A stretch of 64,000 bases of DNA, taken from Aggregatilineales bacterium. Its GTDB lineage: Bacteria > Chloroflexota > Anaerolineae > Aggregatilineales > Ch27. Numbering within the stretch: position 1 is the stretch's first letter; each line of letters opens with the position of its first letter. The translations under genes were made by a program, and so were the position numbers. Where the stretch lies: the NCBI GenBank assembly GCA_029976005.1, contig JARKOQ010000037.1, forward strand, positions 16,203-80,202, in the 5' to 3' direction. The notes under the pieces were generated by a model. The model had not been told where the DNA came from, made no database searches, and worked only from the letters and a program-made list of their open reading frames with translations. Below, piece by piece: positions 1 through 7,906 of the stretch.

Positions 1-1410
1 ATTTACTCCGAGGTCGATCGCACGGCCCTGCACGTCCGTCAGGCGGACGAAGCCTACCTGATCGGCGGGCCGCGCCCGTCCGAGAGTTATCTGGTGATCG
101 ATAAGGTATTGGAAGCCGCCAGGCGGGCCGGCGCGGATGCGATTCATCCCGGTTATGGGTTTCTGGCGGAGCGCGCCGATTTTGCCCAGGCATGCCTGGA
201 CGAAGGGTTGATCTTCATCGGCCCGCGGCCGCACAGTATCGGCATGATGGGCGACAAGCTGGCCGCGCGCGAGACGATGCGCAAGGCGGGCGTGCCCCTC
301 ATCCCCGGTACCCGGCCGGGCCTGCGTGACGACGAGATGCTGGCCGTCGCCGAGGGCGAGGTCGGCTTCCCGCTAATGGTCAAGGCGGCGGCGGGCGGCG
401 GGGGCAAGGGCATCCGGATCGTCCACCGTCTGGAGGACCTGCCCGGCGCGCTGGCGACGGCCCGCCGTGAAGCGGAAGCCGCCTTTGGCGACGGCACCGT
501 TTACCTGGAAAAGCTGATCGAAGGCGCGCACCACATCGAGATTCAGGTGCTGGCCGACCAGCATGGCAACACGATCCACCTCGGCGAGCGCGAATGCTCC
601 ATCCAGCGCCGCCACCAGAAGCTGCTGGAAGAATGCCCCAGCATGTTTCTGGAAGGCGACATGCGCCAGCGGATGGGCGAGACGGCTATTCGCGTGGCGC
701 AGGCGGTGGATTATCTCAACGCGGGCACGGTTGAGTTCCTGGTCGACCGGGACCGGAACTACTACTTCCTGGAGATGAACACCCGTATCCAGGTCGAGCA
801 CGCCGTGACCGAGATGGTCACCGGCGTTGACCTCGTCAAAGAGCAAATCCGCATCGCGCGCGGGCGGCGCATGGGCCCAACCCAGGAATCGCTGACCATG
901 AAGGGCTGGGCGGTCGAGTGCCGGATCAATGCCGAAGACCCTTACAACCAGTTCATGCCCTCGGTCGGCCGGATTTCGGCCATCGTCGCGCCGACCGGGC
1001 CGGGCATCCGGGTGGACAGCGGGGTGTACGACGGTTACGAGATCACGCCGTACTACGACAGTATGCTGGCCAAGCTGATCTGCTGGGGCGAGTCGCGCGG
1101 GGAAGCGCTGCTGCGCATGCGGCGCGCGCTGAGCGAGTACCGGATCATGGGGGTCAACACCAACATCCCCTTCCACCAGACCTTGCTGGACAGCCACCGT
1201 TTCCTGGCGGGCAGCTTCGATACGTCCTTCGTCGAACAGCGCTTCGAGCTGGAACGTGACAATCGCGACCTGCACCCGGAGGTGGCGGCCATCATGGCGA
1301 CCCTGGTCGCGCATCGCCAGCGCCAGCAGGCGGCCCAGATCGTCCAGCCCAACGAGCGCGATACGTCCAACTGGAAGTGGGTCGGGCGCTGGGAACGGCT
1401 GCACCGCTAG
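1..1410 (+). CDS. accC: Acyl-CoA carboxylase biotin carboxylase subunit, 5'-truncated by window edge
   Basis: ATP-dependent carboxylation of the biotin on the carrier protein, the first half-reaction of acetyl/propionyl-CoA carboxylase, in the cytoplasm. The ORF track starts at 94, but the same frame is open to base 1 and reads IYSEVDRTALHVRQADEA, typical biotin-carboxylase N-domain sequence, so the gene begins upstream of the window. Visible are the ATP-grasp glycine loop KAAAGGGGKGIR, the ERECSIQRRHQK segment, the EMNTRIQVEHAVTE catalytic region and the C-domain. It ends without a fused biotin domain, which is supplied by the next gene 13 nt downstream. No carboxyltransferase subunit is in the window, so the acyl-CoA substrate cannot be decided here. 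Confidence 0.95.
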   Translation: MYSEVDRTALHVRQADEAYLIGGPRPSESYLVIDKVLEAARRAGADAIHPGYGFLAERADFAQACLDEGLIFIGPRPHSIGMMGDKLAARETMRKAGVPLIPGTRPGLRDDEMLAVAEGEVGFPLMVKAAAGGGGKGIRIVHRLEDLPGALATARREAEAAFGDGTVYLEKLIEGAHHIEIQVLADQHGNTIHLGERECSIQRRHQKLLEECPSMFLEGDMRQRMGETAIRVAQAVDYLNAGTVEFLVDRDRNYYFLEMNTRIQVEHAVTEMVTGVDLVKEQIRIARGRRMGPTQESLTMKGWAVECRINAEDPYNQFMPSVGRISAIVAPTGPGIRVDSGVYDGYEITPYYDSMLAKLICWGESRGEALLRMRRALSEYRIMGVNTNIPFHQTLLDSHRFLAGSFDTSFVEQRFELERDNRDLHPEVAAIMATLVAHRQRQQAAQIVQPNERDTSNWKWVGRWERLHR

Positions 1411-1423
1411 CAAGGAGCCAACC

Positions 1424-1921
1424 ATGAAATACCTGGCGACGGTCAACGACCAGACTTACACCATCGAGCTACAGCCGGATGGCAAGCTGCTGGTCGACGG
1501 CCACGAGCATGAAGTCAATTTCCTCTCGCTGGACGAGAAGGCGTTTTACTCCCTGCTGGTCAACAACCGGTCCTACGAAGGGCTGGTGCGCGAAGCGGAG
1601 GGCCAGTACGAAGTCCTGCTGTGGGGCGCGCTCTACAACGTCAAGGTGATGGACGAGCGCGAACAGCGGCTGGCCCAATCCAGTGCCTTGTTTGTGCCTT
1701 CCGGAACCGAGATCGCGATCCGGGCCCCGATGCCCGGCCTGATCGTCGAGGTGCCGGTGGATGCCGGGCAGGACGTCGAAGCCGGGGAGACGCTGGTCAT
1801 CCTCGAGTCGATGAAAATGCAGAATGAACTGAAGGCACCCCGCGCGGGCAAGGTGCACGCCGTGCACGTCAAGGCCGGGGAGAATGTCGAGCAGAACAAA
1901 ACCCTGGTGACGATCACGTGA
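1424..1921 (+). CDS. Biotin carboxyl carrier protein of acyl-CoA carboxylase
   Basis: 165 aa carrier that shuttles carboxybiotin between the biotin carboxylase and a carboxyltransferase. The C-terminal biotinyl domain (about residues 95-165) carries the ESMKMQ biotinylation motif; the N-terminal part resembles the BT-type linker of acyl-CoA carboxylase alpha chains. The ORF track opens at 1256, inside accC; the real start is the ATG at 1424, preceded by AAGGAG 7 nt away. The stop overlaps the next gene's GTG by 4 nt, so translational coupling is likely. A biotin-protein ligase gene lies 3.4 kb downstream. Could serve acetyl-, propionyl- or methylcrotonyl-CoA carboxylase. Confidence 0.9.
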   Translation: MKYLATVNDQTYTIELQPDGKLLVDGHEHEVNFLSLDEKAFYSLLVNNRSYEGLVREAEGQYEVLLWGALYNVKVMDEREQRLAQSSALFVPSGTEIAIRAPMPGLIVEVPVDAGQDVEAGETLVILESMKMQNELKAPRAGKVHAVHVKAGENVEQNKTLVTIT

Positions 1922-3303
1922 TCAAGCGGCTTCGGTCATGGTTTGCCCGGCGTGAAGTCAGAATCGGGGTGGAACTCCTGTGGATAACCGCCCTGATGGT
2001 GTACGTGCTGGCTGGAACGAGTCTGGTCCCCTTCCATGGCGACGAATCGACTCAGATCATGATGAGTCGGGACGTCTACTACATCCTTCAAGGGGATGGA
2101 TCGCGCCTGCTCTACCAGGTGGAGCCGCCCGACGCGACCGAGCAGCACCTCCGCCTGTTGAATGGCACGCTGCCCAAATATCTGATCGGGCTGGCCGCGC
2201 TCGCGGGCGGGTACGGGAGCGATGACCTCAACGATCAGTGGCTGTGGGGCGCGGACTGGGCGTGGAACGTGACCGACGGGCACATGCCCTCCGATGGGCT
2301 GCTGCTGGCGGCGCGCTGGTCGTCGGCGATCCTGGCGGCCTTGAGCGTCCCGGCGATGTTCGGGCTGGGCTGGCTGTGGCGCGGGCGGCGGGCGGCGTAT
2401 GCCGCCAGCCTGATCCTGGCCCTTCACCCGGTCGTGCTGATCCAAGGGCGGCGGGCCTACATGGAAGGCGCGCTGCTCTTCTTCTCGGTGCTGGCGATTC
2501 TGATCGCGGTGGCATGGGGGCAGCGCTTGACCCGCCCGGTTATCTCCCGGCGGGCCATGTGGGGCGGCGCGCTGGGGCTGGGCATGGCGGCCGGGCTGCT
2601 GGTCGCCAGCAAGCACAGCGGCGCGGCGGTTGCGGCGGCGGCCTACGGCGGCGTGGGGTTGGCGATCCTCTGGCAGCGCTTTCCCATGCGCCGGACACTG
2701 CGCCTGCTGGCCGCGCTGGCTACCAGCGGGATCGTGGCGCTGGCGGTGTTCCTGGCGTTGAATCCGGCCTGGTGGAGCGACCCGGTCGCGCGGGTGGGCG
2801 AGGTGCTGGACCTACGCCAGGGGTTAGTGACCGACCAGGTCGCGGCTTTCCCGGAGAGCGTGTATCCGGACACTGGCGCACGCCTGGGGGGGATGCTGCG
2901 CGAATTGAGCGTCGCCCCGCCGGTCTATTTCGAGGCGCCCTGGTGGGCCGGGTACCCGGAGCTGGCAGCCCAGATCGAGACCTACCGCGCCTCGCCGTGG
3001 GCTGGAATCCAGACCGGGACGAATGGCCTGACGACGGCGATTGGCGTCGGGCTGCTGGTCTTCACGCTGATGGGCTGCGTGCCGGTGGCGGAGGCGCTGC
3101 GGCGTGGACAGGCGGCCGGATGGGCAATCGGCCTGTGGGCGCTGCTCAACGCGGCGGCGATCCTGATCTCGATCCCGCTGGCCTGGCAGCGCTACGCGAT
3201 GCCTCTCTACCCGGTGCAGGCCATCCTGGCCGCCGCCGGCTTTGACTGGCTGGCCGGCCGGATCGCTACAATGCGGCAACGGCCAGCGCCAGCCCGCGTT
3301 TGA
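1918..3303 (+). CDS. GT-C fold membrane glycosyltransferase (PMT/ArnT-like)
   Basis: 461 aa polytopic protein, probably transferring a sugar from a polyprenyl-phosphate donor at the outer face of the membrane. The first membrane segment (about residues 17-37) is followed by an acidic pair in PFHGDEST, the position of the catalytic or metal-binding acidic residue in the first loop of GT-C enzymes. About nine further hydrophobic segments follow, including LLLAARWSSAILAALSVPAM. GTG start overlaps the upstream stop by 4 nt. Its 3' end overlaps the convergent CHAD gene by 38 nt. Sugar and acceptor are unknown. The link to fatty acid carboxylation may only be co-transcription. Confidence 0.7.
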   Translation: MIKRLRSWFARREVRIGVELLWITALMVYVLAGTSLVPFHGDESTQIMMSRDVYYILQGDGSRLLYQVEPPDATEQHLRLLNGTLPKYLIGLAALAGGYGSDDLNDQWLWGADWAWNVTDGHMPSDGLLLAARWSSAILAALSVPAMFGLGWLWRGRRAAYAASLILALHPVVLIQGRRAYMEGALLFFSVLAILIAVAWGQRLTRPVISRRAMWGGALGLGMAAGLLVASKHSGAAVAAAAYGGVGLAILWQRFPMRRTLRLLAALATSGIVALAVFLALNPAWWSDPVARVGEVLDLRQGLVTDQVAAFPESVYPDTGARLGGMLRELSVAPPVYFEAPWWAGYPELAAQIETYRASPWAGIQTGTNGLTTAIGVGLLVFTLMGCVPVAEALRRGQAAGWAIGLWALLNAAAILISIPLAWQRYAMPLYPVQAILAAAGFDWLAGRIATMRQRPAPARV

Positions 3304-4561
3304 TCTCCGGTGCGTTGAAGGCGGCCCAGGTTTCCGGGAAGGTCGTCAGCAGACGATGCTTTTCGGCGTACTGGTAAGCCAGATATTGCACGACCGGCTC
3401 GACGTTGGCTCGCTCGCCAAAGGGCAGGGCGGCCTGGGATTGCTCGAAGCGTTCCATGAACTCCCGCAGGTAATGCCCGGCGACTTCCGTGTCGTTCAGG
3501 TCGCCGAGATGATCCTGAAGCCGCTTGGTCATCTGGATGACGCCTTTCAACTCTCCACCCAGGACTTCCTCGAAGAACTCCAGGGCGTAGCGCAGTCGCT
3601 TGCCTTCGATCCGCAGCGCGTGCAGGGTCAATACATCGGCCTGGTCGAAGGCCGTCTCGTAGGCCCGCACGTTCTCGTAGGCGGTGTAGATCAGGCGCGG
3701 GACGACGTGCCGCACCTGGAAGGCAACCGGCGCGTCCGGCGGGATGGGTCTGGCTCCGTGATTGGGCGTGGAGACGAACCGGTCGAACGCTTCCACGAAC
3801 CGGGCGAAGGTAGGGCTGTCCAGGTGGGCGATCAGGTCGGCCCGCGCCGTCTCCCGGTCGGCCCGGCAGAATTCCAGCAGCGGCTCCAATCCGGTTTTCT
3901 CCGGCAGCGTGGCCTGATAGGCCTCGGTCCTGAAGATGAACACGTCCAGATCGCGCACCCGGCCGAGACAGCGGGCGGTCTTGCGCAGGTCGCGCAGCAG
4001 CGGGCGGAGCACCTTGCGGCGGTAGTACGGCTCGAAGATGCGGAAGGCGCTGCGCAGGCGACGGATCGCCACGCGCATATCGTGCACGGCTTCGATGTCC
4101 TCGCCCAGGCGGCTGCCCGGCTCGTGGAGCAGCATGCGCTCGAACTGGAAGGCCAGGATTTTGCGACCCGCTTCGCTCATTGGATCATCCGGCAGCGTGC
4201 CCGGCCGGTCGGCCAGGGTCAGGGCCTTACGCGGGGCGTCGATGCCCGGACGTGGCGCGGGTGCAGCCGGCTGCGGGGCCGACTCGGCCGCCGCGCCGCG
4301 CGGCTTGCGCGGGGTACGGGACGCGCGCCCAGGAGCCGGCTCGAAGATCGCCATGCGCCGGCGCTGGAAAGCCCGCTGCCAGCGTCGTACCTGACGCTCG
4401 GACAGGCCGGTCTGGCTGGCGATGGCGACCTGGGGCACGCGCTGGGCGCTCATGAGCACGATTCGGGCGCGACGGGCGCGGGTCTGGCTGGCGGAGGCCG
4501 CGAATGCGTTCAGCGCCTCGCGCTCTTCCGGGGTCAGCTCCAGTTCAAATCGCTGGGTCAT
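3266..4561 (-). CDS. CHAD-domain protein with N-terminal helix-turn-helix
   Basis: 431 aa. Residues about 1-75 form an HTH/homeodomain-like segment (RVPQVAIASQTGLSERQVRRW), as in transposase-derived HTH regulators. A Pro/Ala-rich linker follows, then a CHAD domain from about residue 150 to the end with the hallmark repeats HDMRVAIRRLRSAF and HALRIEGKRLRYALEF. CHAD domains are alpha-helical, bind polyphosphate through conserved His/Arg and are often linked to CYTH triphosphatases. An HTH fused to CHAD would be a DNA-binding protein that could sense polyphosphate, but that role is inference. ATG start; only a weak purine-rich ribosome site. Convergent with, and overlapping, the GT-C gene. Confidence 0.85.
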   Translation of the reverse strand: MTQRFELELTPEEREALNAFAASASQTRARRARIVLMSAQRVPQVAIASQTGLSERQVRRWQRAFQRRRMAIFEPAPGRASRTPRKPRGAAAESAPQPAAPAPRPGIDAPRKALTLADRPGTLPDDPMSEAGRKILAFQFERMLLHEPGSRLGEDIEAVHDMRVAIRRLRSAFRIFEPYYRRKVLRPLLRDLRKTARCLGRVRDLDVFIFRTEAYQATLPEKTGLEPLLEFCRADRETARADLIAHLDSPTFARFVEAFDRFVSTPNHGARPIPPDAPVAFQVRHVVPRLIYTAYENVRAYETAFDQADVLTLHALRIEGKRLRYALEFFEEVLGGELKGVIQMTKRLQDHLGDLNDTEVAGHYLREFMERFEQSQAALPFGERANVEPVVQYLAYQYAEKHRLLTTFPETWAAFNAPEIKRGLALAVAAL

Positions 4562-4724
4562 GGCTCTCGCTCTTTTCAGTGGTCGTCTCCCAACGCCGCC
4601 AGGGAAGGGTCGGAGACAGGGTGATTGCGTGGGCCCGCGTCGAATGGCCGTCAGATGGCGGCGGCGGGCCGGGCGGTTGTCGCGCCGGACCTGGCACGAC
4701 TCTGGTCGGGGCGAGCAGACTGAA

Positions 4725-5216
4725 TCAGGCGGTGCGCGCGGGCCAGGCCTCGTGCAGCTTGCGGTAGGTGTCCGCCAGCAGATCGGGGATGATTCGGGTC
4801 TGGGCGAGCACCGTCATATAGTTATTGTCCCCTTCCCAGCGCGGCACGACGTGCATGTGCAGGTGCTCGGCGATGCCGGCCCCCGCCGCCGGACCGAGGT
4901 TAATGCCCATGTTGAAGGCCTGCGGGTGGTAGACGGCGCGCAGGGCCGCGACCGCCTGCTGGGCGGTCTGCATCAGATCGGCCAGCACATCCGGGGCGAG
5001 ATCGGTCAGGTCGCCGACGTGGGCGTAGGGCACGATCAGCAGGTGGCCGTTGTTGTATGGGAACAGGTTGAGCGTGGCAAAGACGTGAGTCGAGCGGTAA
5101 ACGACCAGCTCGGATTCGTCGTCGGCCTCGATTTTATGGCAAAAAACACAGCCGGTCGGGCGGGGAGCGTCACCACGCAGATAGGTCATACGCCAGGGCG
5201 TCCACAAACGATCCAT
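4725..5216 (-). CDS. HIT family nucleotide hydrolase/transferase
   Basis: 163 aa, cytoplasmic. Histidine-triad motif HLHMHVVPRW near residue 119, with the N-terminal CVFCHK cysteine pair seen in the AP4A-phosphorylase-like branch (a Zn site with downstream residues). Length is typical. The family cleaves or transfers nucleotidyl groups from dinucleoside polyphosphates or adenylylated compounds. A minus-strand TACAAT box lies about 40 nt upstream and is divergent from the birA promoter. The exact substrate cannot be read from sequence. Confidence 0.88.
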   Translation of the reverse strand: MDRLWTPWRMTYLRGDAPRPTGCVFCHKIEADDESELVVYRSTHVFATLNLFPYNNGHLLIVPYAHVGDLTDLAPDVLADLMQTAQQAVAALRAVYHPQAFNMGINLGPAAGAGIAEHLHMHVVPRWEGDNNYMTVLAQTRIIPDLLADTYRKLHEAWPARTA

Positions 5217-5254
5217 GCATCGCTGTCCGGTTTAGAGCCTGTCCTATGGGCCTG

Positions 5255-5260
5255 ATTGTA
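5255..5260 (-). promoter_or_regulatory. Putative -10 box of the HIT gene
   Basis: TACAAT on the minus strand, 38 nt upstream of the HIT ATG, preceded by a weak TAGGCA about 17 nt further up. It sits back to back with the birA promoter. Confidence 0.45.
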
Positions 5261-5302
5261 CTCAAGAGCGGGCCGATTGCCTAATCGTCGGCCGGGCGGC
5301 GG

Positions 5303-5332
5303 TTGACCGTTCCCCCGGCAGGGCGCTAGAAT
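5303..5332 (+). promoter_or_regulatory. Putative sigma-70 promoter of birA
   Basis: TTGACC at 5303 and TAGAAT at 5327, separated by 18 nt. The predicted transcription start is about 15 nt before the birA ATG, so the leader is very short. The 18-nt spacing recurs at other promoters in this window. Confidence 0.6.
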
Positions 5333-5353
5333 CCGGCCGGAAACGAGGATGAT

Positions 5354-6130
5354 ATGGAACGCAACGATCTTCCTGATTGGCTGGTGGAGATGGACCGACC
5401 CTGCCGGTATTACACCCGGACAGGCAGCACCAACAGTGAGGCATCCACCTGGGTGCTGACCGGCGCGCCGGATGGGGCCATCGTCCTGACCGACGAGCAA
5501 ACCGCCGGACGGGGCAGGCTCGGCCGGACGTGGCTGGCCGAACCCGGATCGTCGCTCCTGTTCTCGGTAATCCTGCGCCCGGCCCTGGCTCCGGAGATGC
5601 TGGGCCGCGTGCCGCTGCTGGGGGCGGTGGCGCTGGCCGAGTGCCTGGAAGGGTTGGGCCTGGCCGCCCGGATCAAATGGCCGAACGACGTCCAGATCGA
5701 GGGGCGCAAGGTGTCCGGTATCCTGGCCGAGGCTGTCTGGCAGGGAGATCGCCTGTCCGGGGTGGTGCTGGGGATCGGGGTCAACGTCCGGCGCACGGCC
5801 CTGAGTCAGGCCCAGGCGCAGGCTCTGGGCGCGATCACGATCGAGGAAGCGCTGGGGCAGGCTCCCGATCGCGGGCGTTTGCTGCGCGATCTGCTGGACC
5901 GGCTGGATGGCTGGCTGCCGAGGGCGGGCGATGCGGCGCTGCTGGCGGCATGGCGATCCCGCGCCGGGATGCTGGGGCGTCCGGTGACCGTCCAGCAGGG
6001 GGAGCATACGCTGACCGGGATCGCGCAAGACATCGACGAGCAGGGGGCGCTCCTGGTGTGTGACGCCCAGGGGACGCTGCACCGCCTGTTAGCCGGGGAC
6101 GTCAGTCTCCGCGAGAATGGGTTGGCCTGA
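5354..6130 (+). CDS. birA: Biotin--[acyl-CoA carboxylase] ligase (class I, no HTH)
   Basis: 258 aa. Activates biotin as biotinyl-AMP and transfers it to the lysine of the carrier protein encoded at 1424. Shows the family's TNSEAST segment, the biotin/ATP loop GRGRLGRTW, the KWPNDVQIEGRKVSGIL catalytic stretch, and a C-terminal SH3-like domain. There is no N-terminal winged helix, so this is a ligase only and not the bifunctional repressor of E. coli. Start ATG 5354 follows AACGAGG. The next gene begins 2 nt after the stop, so the two are co-transcribed. Confidence 0.93.
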   Translation: MERNDLPDWLVEMDRPCRYYTRTGSTNSEASTWVLTGAPDGAIVLTDEQTAGRGRLGRTWLAEPGSSLLFSVILRPALAPEMLGRVPLLGAVALAECLEGLGLAARIKWPNDVQIEGRKVSGILAEAVWQGDRLSGVVLGIGVNVRRTALSQAQAQALGAITIEEALGQAPDRGRLLRDLLDRLDGWLPRAGDAALLAAWRSRAGMLGRPVTVQQGEHTLTGIAQDIDEQGALLVCDAQGTLHRLLAGDVSLRENGLA

Positions 6131-6132
6131 GC

Positions 6133-7524
6133 ATGGGCGTGAAGCTGGACTGGGAGATCGAATCCGAGCGCGAGGCGTACCGCGATCTGGGCGAGCACCC
6201 CCGCGACCGGATGCAGCGCCGGGCCAACCGCCGCCGGGCGATTGTGGCGATTCTGCTGGTGGCGGGCCTGATCGTCGGTCTGGTGGGATTGGTGCTGTGG
6301 CGCTTGTGGACGGTGGACAGCACCATCGAGCGCCAGTTACGCGACACGATCGCGGCGGAGGCGACCGCCCTGCGGATCGGCGACATCGCCGCTTACCTGA
6401 ACATCCAGCGCAGCGAGAGCGAAAGCTGGGTGCTGGGCCAGACCAGCTTGTTCTGGGCCTACCAGCAGCTCAAGCTGGAGCGGCAGGTTGACCTGACCGG
6501 CCGGGTGCTGGGGCTGACCATCGACGAGAACCGGGCGCGCGCCCTGGTCGAGGAAGTGATCGACGGCGAGCGCTACCAGCGCTTATGGTTCTACTGGCGC
6601 TACGCCGACGGCTGGCGGCACGTCCCGGCGGACGTCACCTTCTGGGGACAGGAAGTCAGCCTGGAAGGCAGCAATCTGAGCCTGATCTTCGCGGAGCTGG
6701 ACCGGCCGCTGGCTGAGGCGCTCAAGCCCTCGCTCGATCTGGTGTGGGGGGAAGGCTGCCGCTGGCTGGCCTGCGCCACGCCGCTCCCGGCGCTGACGGT
6801 GCGCATCGTGCCGGAAGCCGTGGTCGGAGTCTCCTGGTCGCCGGATGCACCGGACGAACTGCGGATCGCCTCGCCGCTGACCGACCGGGCCAGGGTCGCC
6901 GTGCCGCTGGAGCCTGACCTGGCCGGGCAGGTGGGCCGGCTGCTGGCCGAGCGGTTGGTGCGCCAGGCTCTGGGCGGGCTGCAACCCCAGCCAACGGCGG
7001 ACGCCGCCTTCGTGGTGGGCGCGCTGGGGGACTGGCTGACCGGGCGCTTTCTGGGCGATGGTGGGGCGCTCGGTTCCAGTTTTGTGGAAAGCCTGGCGCA
7101 GGCCTATGGCGATCAGGCGGTGGGGATGCTGGCCCGCGTGGTCCAGCCAGATTCGAACATCGGCATGCTGACGGCGGCGTTCGAGATTCCATTGGACGAG
7201 CTTCAGGTCGAGTGGCGGGAGTTCTTCCAGTGGCGGCTGGCCCTGGAACCCTTCCTGCTGGGGCAGGGCGATCAGGCCGGGCTGCTGGCCCTGTACGACG
7301 ACCGGGCGGTCGATGAGGCCCTGGCCCTGGTCAACGATCCGCAGGCGGTCAGCGCGCCCGTGCTGACCGTGATCCGGGTGGTGGTGGGGCCGGGCAGCGA
7401 TGGCGACAGCCGCGCCTGGGTCGTGGTGCGCTACCCCGACGGGAGCGAAGGGCCGATCACTTTCCGGCTGGTGGATGGGGTGTGGCGGCGCAGCGTGGCC
7501 GATCCGGCCTTCCCCGGCGATTGA
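6133..7524 (+). CDS. Single-pass membrane protein of unknown function
   Basis: 463 aa, not recognised. Residues about 1-36 are charged and probably cytoplasmic; a transmembrane helix spans roughly 38-60 (AIVAILLVAGLIVGLVGLVLW). The remaining 400 residues would be extracytoplasmic, mixed alpha/beta, rich in Leu, Ala and Trp. The first extracellular part could be an NTF2-like fold and a middle portion is helical; these are guesses from composition. It begins 2 nt after birA and so shares its transcript. No catalytic motif is evident. Confidence 0.75.
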   Translation: MGVKLDWEIESEREAYRDLGEHPRDRMQRRANRRRAIVAILLVAGLIVGLVGLVLWRLWTVDSTIERQLRDTIAAEATALRIGDIAAYLNIQRSESESWVLGQTSLFWAYQQLKLERQVDLTGRVLGLTIDENRARALVEEVIDGERYQRLWFYWRYADGWRHVPADVTFWGQEVSLEGSNLSLIFAELDRPLAEALKPSLDLVWGEGCRWLACATPLPALTVRIVPEAVVGVSWSPDAPDELRIASPLTDRARVAVPLEPDLAGQVGRLLAERLVRQALGGLQPQPTADAAFVVGALGDWLTGRFLGDGGALGSSFVESLAQAYGDQAVGMLARVVQPDSNIGMLTAAFEIPLDELQVEWREFFQWRLALEPFLLGQGDQAGLLALYDDRAVDEALALVNDPQAVSAPVLTVIRVVVGPGSDGDSRAWVVVRYPDGSEGPITFRLVDGVWRRSVADPAFPGD

Positions 7525-7594
7525 CACGGACGGCCGAACGCTATATCCTGATGGCGATTACAGGTGGTTCCTTGAGTCTGGCGGAGGAAACGCG

Positions 7595-7825
7595 ATGTCG
7601 ATGTTGGACCGCCTGCGCGAAAGCGCGCTGGAGAATGACGACGACCTCTTTGGGGCCGAGCTGGAAGCCGATGTGGCCGTTCCCGATGCCGAAGTGGAGG
7701 AGCGGCGCATCCTGGGCATGAATGCCGTGGAACGGATGCTGCTCTCGATCATGCTTTTCCTGGCGACCTCCGTAATCGGTACGCTGATCCTGATCGCCCT
7801 GGGCCGGATCGATATCGGTCTGTAG
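7595..7825 (+). CDS. Small single-pass membrane protein
   Basis: 76 aa. The ORF track extends upstream to 7400 inside the preceding gene, but the ATG at 7595 has GGAGGAAA 4-5 nt upstream and starts a sensible protein. The N-terminal half is acidic and the C-terminal half is one hydrophobic helix (MLLSIMLFLATSVIGTLILIAL). Function unknown. It follows the birA operon by 70 nt and is closed by a strong terminator. Confidence 0.75.
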   Translation: MSMLDRLRESALENDDDLFGAELEADVAVPDAEVEERRILGMNAVERMLLSIMLFLATSVIGTLILIALGRIDIGL

Positions 7826-7845
7826 CACCACCATCCGAGCGAGTC

Positions 7846-7892
7846 AAAAAACGCGGCTGGCGTCCCCATCGGGGGGCCAGCCGCGTTTGTTT
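7846..7892. terminator. Bidirectional intrinsic terminator
   Basis: Stem AAACGCGGCTGG / CCAGCCGCGTTT with A-rich sequence on the left and T-rich on the right, between two convergent genes, so it can serve both strands. Confidence 0.85.
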
Positions 7893-7906
7893 GCAAACGC
7901 GGAGCG

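Noticed and set aside
3242-4624. 460-codon plus-strand ORF
   Set aside because: Shadow of the CHAD gene on the opposite strand; the CHAD repeats are diagnostic.
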